From: Candidatus Acetothermia bacterium
GTDB lineage: Bacteria > Bipolaricaulota > Bipolaricaulia > RBG-16-55-9 > DRXL01
NCBI GenBank assembly: GCA_016179105.1
Contig: JACOSB010000002.1
Coordinates: forward strand, 1 to 47,703
Length of the DNA stretch: 47,703 bases
Direction: 5' to 3'
This document shows positions 1 through 7,239 of the stretch, one piece after another; position 1 is the first letter of the stretch, and every line of letters starts with the position of its first letter. The notes beneath the pieces are model-generated. The model ran no database searches and was not told the origin of the DNA. It worked only from the letters and a program-made list of their open reading frames with translations. Made by a program: the position numbers and the translations under genes.

Positions 1-459
1 CGGAGCCACTTTACTCAACTCCATTCCAGAGAACTGCTTCTGACTGGCGACGAGAAAATCCACATAAAGATCGAGGGAACATTTCTGGCGTTGCATACCC
101 CTATCTTACTGTTCATAAACTCAACCGCGAAAGTCCTGGATTCATTTCTAGTCGCAACGCTGGACGGCTTCTCCAATAAAAGAGCGAAAGTCACAGTCAA
201 TCTGAAGCCATCAAAGACCTATGAGCCCATTCGTAAAGCCTTCCTGACGAGTTACACAGGCAAGAGTGGAGTCAACCAGTTTACGAAAGTGCAGATGGCT
301 TACTCTGCGGACCAACTCTTGCAGGATTATTTTGCTCGAAACCCCTCAAAGGTCGAGTCATGGTTCAATGTTGTAGCCCCACAGGGGAAAACGTTGAGTT
401 TTCTTCGCAAAGAACTTAACATCCTGACTGGGAAGAACTGGGCAGAGATTCATATATGA
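1..459 (+). CDS. 3' end of an unrecognised gene coupled to a DNA methyltransferase
   Basis: The frame is open from the first base of the window, so the start lies outside; 152 residues are visible. I recognise no family. The C-terminal part is mixed alpha/beta and charged, with no membrane segment or signal peptide. The stop overlaps the start of the downstream Dam-type methyltransferase by 4 bp (ATGA), so the two are translationally coupled. By position it could be the partner of that enzyme, for example a restriction endonuclease or a phage protein, but that is inference from context only. Confidence 0.6.
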   Translation, partial: RSHFTQLHSRELLLTGDEKIHIKIEGTFLALHTPILLFINSTAKVLDSFLVATLDGFSNKRAKVTVNLKPSKTYEPIRKAFLTSYTGKSGVNQFTKVQMAYSADQLLQDYFARNPSKVESWFNVVAPQGKTLSFLRKELNILTGKNWAEIHI

Positions 460-1052
460 CCGCAGGCAGAACAGTCAATTCTCTTAGTCAAGACTGGTGC
501 ACACCGAAGAAGTATGTCGATGCAGTTCGCAAGGTATTCTGCGGGGACATCGATCTCGATCCTTGTGCCAGTCGCTACTCCCTCGTCAAGGCAAAGACCG
601 AGTATCTATTACCTGGATATGACGGACTACGAGAGTCCTGGAATTTCCGGACTATTTACGTCAATCCACCTTATGGAGCAGATAGACAAAGAGGTACGAC
701 AATTAAGCATTGGCTTTATCGATGTGCGGAAGCTCATAGGAAATTTGGTTCAGAGGTTCTTGCTCTTGTGCCAGTTGCGGCGAATACTGGACATTGGAAG
801 AATTACGTGTGGGGCAGAGCAACAGCTGTGTGTTTCTTGTATGATACACGCCTACGTTTCCTTGTAAATGGAAGAGATGCGGGTAAAGGGGCACCGATGG
901 CTTGTGCTATGGTTTACTGGGGGCAAAACTTCGATCGATTCTTTGACGTTTTCTTAGAATTTGGAGCTGTGGTTGATCTTCGTCTCCTTCAAGGTAAAAG
1001 AATCGGGAAGAATGATAGGTTAATACAACCCACGTTTTTCGAGAATCTTTGA
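456..1052 (+). CDS. Dam-type phage-like DNA N6-adenine methyltransferase
   Basis: 198 residues, typical of the phage-type DNA N-6-adenine methyltransferase family (PF05869 type), which transfers a methyl group from S-adenosylmethionine to adenine N6 in DNA. Visible marks are the N-terminal DWCTP segment (about residues 13-17), a DLDPCAS segment (about 33-39) and the catalytic NPPYG motif (about 70-74), which matches the DPPY-type active site. It overlaps the preceding frame by 4 bp. Such enzymes occur in prophages and in small restriction-modification units; no integrase or other phage gene is visible here. The family call is firm, the biological role is not. Confidence 0.85.
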   Translation: MTAGRTVNSLSQDWCTPKKYVDAVRKVFCGDIDLDPCASRYSLVKAKTEYLLPGYDGLRESWNFRTIYVNPPYGADRQRGTTIKHWLYRCAEAHRKFGSEVLALVPVAANTGHWKNYVWGRATAVCFLYDTRLRFLVNGRDAGKGAPMACAMVYWGQNFDRFFDVFLEFGAVVDLRLLQGKRIGKNDRLIQPTFFENL

Positions 1053-1111
1053 AAGTTAACAGATAAAACATCATCGCTTTTCACGATCATTCAGAATTTT
1101 CAAATCTCTAA

Positions 1112-2449
1112 TTAGAAGACAATCTTGACTGAAAATTCTTGAGCAGTCAGTTGCTTGGTCTGCACGGCCGTGGCTGCGTGCAGCGTGACTTCCTTGATTT
1201 TAACGTTGGCAGATATAACAAACTTATTGAAACTGGAGATCAGCCCGTAAAACTCCAGAAGCGCCGTCACATTTAATATGTCTTTTGTGTAAGAAAGCGT
1301 CAGATCGTGCTGGTAGACAGCATTAAGAAAGGCGCAGTCGGCATCGTTGTCAGCGCACGTGTAGATATTGCTGGTGATACTCCAGTTACCAAGGGTGAAA
1401 GAAATGACAAACGTCTGGAACTCGAAGCCGACGTCGTTGGTTGGGTCTGCAATGTCAGTCAAGATGAGAGTCGCATAGGCGTCGCTGAACCGAAGGCTCG
1501 TAATCAGCGTATGGCTCGATAGATTGAGAGAATTATCGAGCGCGAGAATATCCGTGATCGAGAGCGAAAGAGGCTTTATCTCGGCACTCGATGTGATGGT
1601 CATTTTCTCAAAACCTACAGGGCCTTCGGCGGCGTTAAAGTTGAAGAGGGCAGCGATGTCAAAATTCACTCCAGCGAGGATTAATTTGTTTAGGTTCAGT
1701 CGCTCTAGCTCGAACGCGAACCCAGGAACGACGCGCCCTTGGGAAAAGCGTTCGTCTTCATGGCATTGTCCAAAGCACTCGAACTCATAGCCGTCTTGGT
1801 TGCGCATCCCGATGTACGTGAACGACTCAAATTGGATGCCGCTCACGGTTTGCCCGCTGACGCTAAGCGTAGCGCCGACTCGGAAGCTCGGCACCCCGGA
1901 GCTTCCTAAATTGGCGAAGAGAAAGGTGCTCGCTAATTTGAGACCGGCGACGTTGAGACTCACTTCGGCGATCTTCTTGCGAAAGATCACCGGCTGACCT
2001 TCAAGAGTCGGCCCCAAGCGGCGGCATAGATCGACCAAAGCCGTGACGGAATCATAATAAGAAAAGAAGGGTAAGTAAGAGCCGACGAGTCCACCGGGGT
2101 CGGGGCTGCTCGCTTTGATCTGTCCCGAAGAATCCGCTTCGATGATGTTACGCGAGAAGATCAATGTGTCACTCAGTGAGAGCGGTCCCAGGGTTCCGCT
2201 CGCAGTGATAAACTGAGTCTCGGGCCCAACGAAGCTGAAGCTTGTGCGGCTGTGGAGTGAAAGCCCGGAGAAGGCTGTAGAGAGATCGAGCGTAGCGTCT
2301 AGGCAGAGTTGTGTATCCGAAACTTTGAGGGGAATGGAGCCCGTCGCCATTAGCAGGCTGCGCGCTTCCCAGGAGCCGGTGAGCGGGGCCGCAGCGGCAA
2401 CAGAGTTGGCCAAAACGACGAGAGCAAAGAAACATAAGATTAATCTCAT
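1112..2449 (-). CDS. secreted beta-rich protein of unknown function
   Basis: I choose the ATG at 2449 (445 residues) because it places a good Sec signal peptide at the N-terminus (MRLILCFFALVVLANSVAAA, probable cleavage after an A-x-A). An upstream in-frame ATG at 2500 would put the start inside a perfect inverted repeat (2474-2504). The mature protein is rich in alternating Ser/Thr/Leu/Phe strands with almost no predicted helix, as in a large beta-solenoid or a barrel. It carries several cysteines (for example a C-F-G-Q-C motif near residue 240). No known domain was recognised. It stands alone on the minus strand, convergent with the methyltransferase gene. Confidence 0.75.
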   Translation of the reverse strand: MRLILCFFALVVLANSVAAAAPLTGSWEARSLLMATGSIPLKVSDTQLCLDATLDLSTAFSGLSLHSRTSFSFVGPETQFITASGTLGPLSLSDTLIFSRNIIEADSSGQIKASSPDPGGLVGSYLPFFSYYDSVTALVDLCRRLGPTLEGQPVIFRKKIAEVSLNVAGLKLASTFLFANLGSSGVPSFRVGATLSVSGQTVSGIQFESFTYIGMRNQDGYEFECFGQCHEDERFSQGRVVPGFAFELERLNLNKLILAGVNFDIAALFNFNAAEGPVGFEKMTITSSAEIKPLSLSITDILALDNSLNLSSHTLITSLRFSDAYATLILTDIADPTNDVGFEFQTFVISFTLGNWSITSNIYTCADNDADCAFLNAVYQHDLTLSYTKDILNVTALLEFYGLISSFNKFVISANVKIKEVTLHAATAVQTKQLTAQEFSVKIVF

Positions 2450-2473
2450 AAAAGGCAACTCGCTTTGTTTTTT

Positions 2474-2504
2474 GCGCATGTGGGATAATATATCCCACAT
2501 GCGC
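2474..2504 (-). promoter_or_regulatory. perfect 14-bp inverted repeat in the leader of the secreted protein gene
   Basis: Two 14-base arms (GCGCATGTGGGATA and its complement) flank a 3-base loop, 25 bp upstream of the ATG at 2449. It is followed on the minus strand by A-rich sequence, not a U-run, so it is not a normal terminator for that direction. The TATATTAT centre also resembles a -10 box, so an operator or a leader hairpin is possible. The role is inferred. Confidence 0.5.
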
Positions 2505-2636
2505 TTAAGAAGATTTTAGCACACTTGAGTAGGTAAATCAAATTTTTTCGGGGGACTGGTTGACTCTAGGGCAGGATCAATAAAAAATAGGCCGAACAAG
2601 CGAGCTCATGGAGCCCGCTTGCTCATGCCTTGATGG

Positions 2637-2690
2637 ATAAAACCAACTCAGAGTAGGATAAGCCTAATCTGAAATGCTTTGCAGTTGGTT
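2637..2690 (-). terminator. possible terminator of the SLH-protein gene
   Basis: Nested inverted repeats follow the stop codon. The outer 8-bp arms are AACCAACT (2641) and AGTTGGTT (to 2690); the inner 9-bp arms with one mismatch span 2649-2671. On the minus strand only four U follow, so termination is plausible but weak. Confidence 0.4.
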
Positions 2691-3342
2691 ACTTAATAAG
2701 CGTCGCCAGTGCGATGCCCACGATGCCGACGAAAAGCCCGGCCATCGCGATGATAAAGTTGGCGCTGGACTGCTTTTTCACCTTGTCGAATTCTACCGGG
2801 TCAATGCTACTGGAAGACGAGACCTTGAGATCGCGCAGCTGCTTCTGTAAGCCCTCAATCTGAGTATTCGCCGATTGTAGCTGGTTTTGCATGTTCGCAA
2901 TCTGCGTGTTGTCGACCGTGCCTCCGTGCGAGGCATCAGCCTTCTGTTCGATGGATTGAATCTTTTGCGAGAGCTGGAACATCAAATCTTGCAAAACTTT
3001 GAGCTCTTGCGCCTTCACTTTCTCCGGATCGTTCTGGACGTAGCGGATCGCCCGGGCGAATAAGACGGCTGCATCGTAGCGGGACATTGCTTTCGAGCCC
3101 TGGAACTCGCCACTCGGTAGACCCGTGATGATGCCACGCTCCACTAAGAACTTCAGATCGGCGGCGGCGTAGTGATCCGAGGGGACATCCACAAAGAAGC
3201 CACCCTTGACCGACTTATTGGTGGTCGTGGGCTTTTTGGTCGACGTAGTGGGTTGCTCCTTCTTGGAGGGACCATCCGCCCAGACGAGCGACCCGAAACC
3301 GAGTACGACGGCACAGATGAGTAAAACCTTGACTGCTTTCAC
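2689..3342 (-). CDS. SLH-domain, coiled-coil, membrane-anchored envelope protein
   Basis: 217 residues from a GTG at 3342, chosen because a strong Shine-Dalgarno (GGGGAGG) lies 9 bases upstream; longer frames would start before or at the promoter. Order of parts: signal peptide or TM (about 1-23), a Thr/Lys/Pro-rich linker, one S-layer-homology repeat (about 48-105, FVDVPSDHYAAADLKFL then ITGLPSGEF and MSRYDAA), a coiled coil (about 112-176) and a C-terminal hydrophobic helix (about 196-216). This layout is like Thermotoga Omp-alpha and other SLH proteins that tie the outer membrane to the wall. Whether the C-terminal helix sits in the inner or the outer membrane cannot be decided from sequence. 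A consensus promoter lies at 3412-3440. Confidence 0.85.
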   Translation of the reverse strand: MKAVKVLLICAVVLGFGSLVWADGPSKKEQPTTSTKKPTTTNKSVKGGFFVDVPSDHYAAADLKFLVERGIITGLPSGEFQGSKAMSRYDAAVLFARAIRYVQNDPEKVKAQELKVLQDLMFQLSQKIQSIEQKADASHGGTVDNTQIANMQNQLQSANTQIEGLQKQLRDLKVSSSSSIDPVEFDKVKKQSSANFIIAMAGLFVGIVGIALATLIK

Positions 3343-3411
3343 AGCAAACAACCTCCCCGAGTTAGTTTCTCTCCAACCTCCTCGGGTCATTTTCGTACCT
3401 GCCGTGGGCGT

Positions 3412-3440
3412 ATTATAGGTTACCTTGAAAAAACTGTCAA
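3412..3440 (-). promoter_or_regulatory. consensus sigma70-type promoter for the SLH-protein gene
   Basis: On the minus strand TTGACA (3435-3440) and TATAAT (3412-3417), both perfect, are separated by 17 bp. Transcription should start near 3405, giving a leader of about 60 bases before the GTG at 3342. Confidence 0.85.
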
Positions 3441-3483
3441 GGGTCCTATGTCTCTTTCTTAGGTGACTGACCTTCATCCTCTT

Positions 3484-3545
3484 GTAGGGGCAAACCGATG
3501 TGTTCGCGCTAATATTAAGGCAGACACACAGGTCTGCCCCCTACG
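3484..3545. repeat. composite GTAGGGGC palindrome-family repeat
   Basis: Begins with GTAGGGGCA and ends with TGCCCCCTAC, the outer arms of a repeat family seen about ten times in this window. The inside is an imperfect hairpin with a nested GGCAGAC/GTCTGCC stem. It lies between two divergent genes. Confidence 0.6.
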
Positions 3546-3553
3546 ATTCTCGT

Positions 3554-3582
3554 TTGTCTTCTATGACTCTATCTGTTAACAA
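3554..3582 (+). promoter_or_regulatory. candidate promoter of the acyl-CoA ligase gene
   Basis: TTGTCT (3554-3559), a 17-bp spacer and TAACAA (3577-3582). Both boxes are imperfect. The Shine-Dalgarno and the ATG at 3621 follow. Confidence 0.45.
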
Positions 3583-3620
3583 TGATCTGGTTCACACAAC
3601 GCCGAGGAGGAGCACTGAGT

Positions 3621-5558
3621 ATGAGTCAAAAATTCATCTGGAAACCAAGCGAAGACTACATCGAGCGCAGCAACGTGATGCGCTTCATGAAAGAGCATCG
3701 CATTAGAAACTACGAGCGGTTGGTGAAGCGCTCGCAAGATGATATCGAATGGTTCTGGGAAGCCATCATCAAGCATCTGAATATAGAATTTTTTAAACCG
3801 TACAAAAAACTTTTGGATACGTCGAAAGGGATCGCTCGGCCCCAATGGTTCGTCGGCGGCAAGATCAATCTCACCCACAATTGCATCGATAAGCACGCGC
3901 ACTCGCCGCGACGGCACAAGCTCGCGCTCCTCTGGGAAGGAGAGAACGGAGCCGTCACTCGGCTCACCTACTGGGACCTCTACACGCAGATCAATCGCTT
4001 CGCGAACGCGCTCAAGCAACTGGGCGTCGGCCAAGGAGACACGGTCGGAATTTTTATGCCCATGCTGCCAGAAACTGTGATCGCGTTGCTTGCCTGCGCA
4101 AAATTGGGAGCGATCTTTACACCCATATTCTCTGGATTTGGTGCGCAAGCCGTCGCTTCGCGCTTGAATGATTGTGAAGCAACGCTACTCATCACGGCAG
4201 ACGGTTTTTATCGCAGGGGTAATCTCGTCGAGATGAAAAAAGTCGCCGACGAAGCAGCGCAACTCTCGCCAAGCGTTAAACATCTGATCGTATGCGAGCG
4301 CATGAGCAATTCTGTGTCTTGGACTGAGGGCCGCGATCTCTGGTGGCATGAGATCACAATCAATGAACCTCGCGAATGCACGACACTCAAAACAGACTCA
4401 GAGGATCCATTTATGATTGCGTATACTTCGGGAACAACCGGGAAACCCAAGGGCTCGGTGCACGTGCACGGCGGCTTTTTAGTTAAGATCGCGCAAGAGG
4501 TCGCGCATCAAGTCGACCTACACGACGAAGATATTCTCTTCTGGGTGACCGACATGGGCTGGATCATGGGGCCGTGGGAAGTCGTCGGTGGGCTCGCGCT
4601 CGGTGGGACAATCTTTCTTTACGAAGGAGCGCCGGACTATCCACAGCCGGACCGATTGTGGAGCATGATCGAACGCCATGCGATCTCTATTTTGGGAATT
4701 TCTCCCACGCTCATCCGTGCGCTGATGAAATTTGGCGAAGCGCCAGTGAAAAAGCATGATTTGAGTTCGTTGAGAATCTTGGGATCGACGGGCGAGCCGT
4801 GGAATCCCGATCCGTGGCTCTGGTTCTTCAAGCACGTCGGAAGGGGACGATGTCCGATTATCAATCTCTCGGGTGGGACCGAAGTCGGCGCGTGCTTCTT
4901 GTCTCCAACACCCTTGACGCCCTTAAAGCCTTGCAGCCTTGCGGGACCAGCGCTCGGGATGGCGATCGATGTCTTTGACGAGCATGGGAAGTCGCTGCGT
5001 GGTGGCGTCGGTGAGCTGGTTGTCAAAAAACCGTGGCCGAGCATGACTCGCGGCTTCTGGAAAGATTCTCAGAGATATCTCCACACATACTGGTCGCGCT
5101 GGCCGAACGTCTGGGTGCACGGCGACTGGGCTTCGGTCGACAAAGACGGAGTTTGGTATCTGCACGGCCGCAGCGACGACACCATTAAGATCGCTGGAAA
5201 ACGCCTCGGTCCCGCCGAGATCGAATCGATTTTGGTCGGCCATCCGGCAGTGCAAGAAGCGGCGGCGATCGGTGTGCCGCATGAAGTGAAGGGTGAAGTC
5301 GTCTGGTGTTACGCAATCCTAAGGCCCGGACATCAACCGAACGATCAACTTAGAAAAGAACTGCGTGAGCGAGTGGAGAAAGAATTGGGAAAAGCATTTT
5401 CACCAGACTCGGTCAAGTTCGTGCGCGAGCTGCCCAAGACGCGCAACGCAAAAATTTTGCGGCGTGCCATCCGTGCGAAGGCGCTCGGCCAAGAAGCAGG
5501 GGATTTATCGAGTTTGGAGAACCCCGCGACGCTGGAGGAAATTGTGAGGGCGGTCTGA
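3621..5558 (+). CDS. acetyl-CoA synthetase-like AMP-forming acyl-CoA ligase
   Basis: 645 residues from the ATG at 3621, which has a GAGGAGG ribosome site 10 bases upstream. The enzyme makes an acyl-AMP and then an acyl-CoA from a short carboxylic acid, ATP and CoA. Visible: the N-terminal Acs-type extension, the ATP-binding loop IAYTSGTTGKPKGSV (about residues 270-284), the W-x-TDxGW segment after it, the hinge with DDTIKIAGKRLGPAEIES, and the C-terminal lysine in KTRNAKILRR. The length and the TDMGW segment fit the acetyl/propionyl-CoA synthetase group better than long-chain ligases. The exact substrate cannot be fixed. It stands alone between a divergent envelope gene and a small gene pair. 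Confidence 0.9.
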   Translation: MSQKFIWKPSEDYIERSNVMRFMKEHRIRNYERLVKRSQDDIEWFWEAIIKHLNIEFFKPYKKLLDTSKGIARPQWFVGGKINLTHNCIDKHAHSPRRHKLALLWEGENGAVTRLTYWDLYTQINRFANALKQLGVGQGDTVGIFMPMLPETVIALLACAKLGAIFTPIFSGFGAQAVASRLNDCEATLLITADGFYRRGNLVEMKKVADEAAQLSPSVKHLIVCERMSNSVSWTEGRDLWWHEITINEPRECTTLKTDSEDPFMIAYTSGTTGKPKGSVHVHGGFLVKIAQEVAHQVDLHDEDILFWVTDMGWIMGPWEVVGGLALGGTIFLYEGAPDYPQPDRLWSMIERHAISILGISPTLIRALMKFGEAPVKKHDLSSLRILGSTGEPWNPDPWLWFFKHVGRGRCPIINLSGGTEVGACFLSPTPLTPLKPCSLAGPALGMAIDVFDEHGKSLRGGVGELVVKKPWPSMTRGFWKDSQRYLHTYWSRWPNVWVHGDWASVDKDGVWYLHGRSDDTIKIAGKRLGPAEIESILVGHPAVQEAAAIGVPHEVKGEVVWCYAILRPGHQPNDQLRKELRERVEKELGKAFSPDSVKFVRELPKTRNAKILRRAIRAKALGQEAGDLSSLENPATLEEIVRAV

Positions 5559-5576
5559 GTAGGTGAAAGGTTTGTT

Positions 5577-5891
5577 GTGAACCGTGAAGTGCGATATGAA
5601 ATAATCAGGGCTGAAGATACGCGCGAACGACATTATCACAAAACAGAAGGGAATAACGTCATATACTACTCGGTCCAGCTCGAAGTGTTCGTTGGAGACA
5701 GTTGGAGAGTGGTAATTCGCTTTGATTGTGCTCATGGCTATGCGCACATAGATCGGTATAATCTAATGGGTGAACGTTTGAAAGCGAAGCTCGATCTAGA
5801 ATTCAAAGATGCATTGACAGCTGCTGAAGAAAACATGGAACAGAAATGGAAACTTTATCGTCAACGATTCATGAAGGGTGAGTTCCCGTGA
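5577..5891 (+). CDS. small DUF7718-like protein, first gene of a pair
   Basis: 104 residues from a GTG at 5577. The core SWRVVIRFDCAHGYAHIDRY followed by an acidic C-terminal helix (KDALTAAEENMEQKW) resembles proteins annotated as DUF7718, from memory of the family; function unknown. The stop overlaps the next start by 4 bp (GTGA). Two small, overlapping genes of this kind behave like a toxin-antitoxin or nuclease-regulator unit, but nothing in the sequence proves that. Only 18 bp separate it from the ligase gene upstream. Confidence 0.75.
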   Translation: MNREVRYEIIRAEDTRERHYHKTEGNNVIYYSVQLEVFVGDSWRVVIRFDCAHGYAHIDRYNLMGERLKAKLDLEFKDALTAAEENMEQKWKLYRQRFMKGEFP

Positions 5892-6160
5892 GCCTATCGA
5901 CACTTGAAATTAAGCATGGAATGCTCATCAGAGAGTTCAACAAGTACGTTCGAGAGCATCCGCGATTTGTCGCCAAAATCCCAAAAAATGCGAGAGTCAT
6001 CTTGCAACTTGAGGGCGATGAGGAGTTCAATCGTTGGAGCGAACGTCTGGGATTATTGCATCTGAAAGACAATCAACCTGTACTCTATGTGAATATCAAA
6101 AAGATGCGTCAAGATCGTTCACGTATCCAGAAATTAGAACTAGATGTAACTCACGTTTAG
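5888..6160 (+). CDS. small DUF5647-like protein, second gene of a pair
   Basis: 90 residues from a GTG that overlaps the stop of the preceding gene. The pattern EFNKYVREHPRFVAKIPKNA followed by a hydrophobic strand and QPVLYVNIKK matches the DUF5647 type (an N-terminal helix, then a phrase like IP-x-NA and a C-terminal strand). Function unknown. The C-terminus is basic and charged. The pair lies between housekeeping-like genes and looks like a mobile cassette. Confidence 0.75.
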   Translation: MSLSTLEIKHGMLIREFNKYVREHPRFVAKIPKNARVILQLEGDEEFNRWSERLGLLHLKDNQPVLYVNIKKMRQDRSRIQKLELDVTHV

Positions 6161-6163
6161 TTC

Positions 6164-6192
6164 TTGCACGATGCAAGATTCTCTCATATAAT
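6164..6192 (+). promoter_or_regulatory. promoter of the tandem GNAT gene
   Basis: TTGCAC (6164-6169), 17 bp, then a perfect TATAAT (6187-6192). The start ATG at 6219 follows after about 20 transcribed bases. Confidence 0.7.
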
Positions 6193-6218
6193 CCCAAAAT
6201 CCTCTCGGGAAACTCTGT

Positions 6219-7193
6219 ATGCCGACCAATGTTTTGATTCGGCTGTTCGAGCCGACAGAACCAGAATACGAAGCAGTCGGTCGCATTGGGTCTGCGAACT
6301 ATCCGGAAGAGCATCACTACGGCGCTCATGCGGTTCGCGATTGGGATCGCCAATTGGCAGGCTCCTATATCCATCAGCGCTATGTGGTGGTCGCTCTGCA
6401 AAATCGACAAATCGTAGGGTATGCCAGTTATTGCCACAATCCCACAATGTTCCATCCTCAAAAATTCGAGGTCGAACTGCAGGTCGATCCAGCCTGGCAA
6501 CGCCGTGGTATCGGCACACAACTCTGGGAACGATTGCTTATAGACCTACGCTCGCACCAGGCCATCATGATTTGGACCGAAGCTCGCGAAGATATGAAGC
6601 ACACCCTGAGTTTTTTGGAGAAGCGCGGGTTTCAAGAATCGCTGAGAGCCTGGGAATCTCGGCTCTATCTTGATCGCTTTGACTTTGCGCCGTTTGCTTC
6701 TTACATCGAACGAATACGATCTCTCGGGATCGAGATCGCGACACTTGCGGAAGAACGTGAGCGCATCCCAGATTGTTTGAGCAAACTTTATGAATTGCAT
6801 ACCACGCTAGGCCAGGATGTGCCCCGGCCGGAGCCCTATACGCCTCATTCATTTGAGCTCTTTTTGAAGCGTCTGATCGAGACGCCGCGCTCGTTACCGG
6901 AGGGCTATTTCGTCGCCAAGGCGGGTGATCGCTACATCGGCGAGAGTCTTTTGTTGAGAATCTTGGAAGACCCGACGATTCTCTCGCAAGGGCTGACGGG
7001 GGTGCTGCGCGAGCATCGCCGCAACGGCATCGCTATGGCGCTCAAGCTCAAGGCCATCGAGTACGCCACGCAACACGGCTACAAGGTCATCACGACGCGG
7101 AACGCATCGAACAACGCAGGGATGCTCGGCGTCAATCAGAAATTAGGTTTCGTGCACCAACCCGCGTGGATCATGTTGGCAAAGACACTTTGA
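6219..7193 (+). CDS. tandem GNAT N-acetyltransferase
   Basis: 324 residues made of two GNAT folds. The first (about 5-150) carries the acetyl-CoA loop VDPAWQRRGIGTQLWERLL; the second (about 165-324) has the weaker loop VLREHRRNGIAMALKLKAI and the strand around TRNASNNAGMLGVNQKLGF. In tandem GNAT proteins one half is often the catalytic domain and the other structural. The substrate is unknown: small amines, antibiotics or protein N-termini are all possible. It has its own promoter at 6164-6192 and is followed by a separate promoter for ffh. Confidence 0.85.
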   Translation: MPTNVLIRLFEPTEPEYEAVGRIGSANYPEEHHYGAHAVRDWDRQLAGSYIHQRYVVVALQNRQIVGYASYCHNPTMFHPQKFEVELQVDPAWQRRGIGTQLWERLLIDLRSHQAIMIWTEAREDMKHTLSFLEKRGFQESLRAWESRLYLDRFDFAPFASYIERIRSLGIEIATLAEERERIPDCLSKLYELHTTLGQDVPRPEPYTPHSFELFLKRLIETPRSLPEGYFVAKAGDRYIGESLLLRILEDPTILSQGLTGVLREHRRNGIAMALKLKAIEYATQHGYKVITTRNASNNAGMLGVNQKLGFVHQPAWIMLAKTL

Positions 7194-7222
7194 TTGAAAA
7201 CTCATCTCTGGTTCAGTAAAAT
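7194..7222 (+). promoter_or_regulatory. promoter of the ffh operon
   Basis: TTGAAA (7194-7199), 17 bp, TAAAAT (7217-7222). The expected start of transcription is only about 10 bases before the ATG at 7240, and no Shine-Dalgarno is visible in that leader. Confidence 0.65.
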
Positions 7223-7239
7223 ACGCTAATCTACGAACT

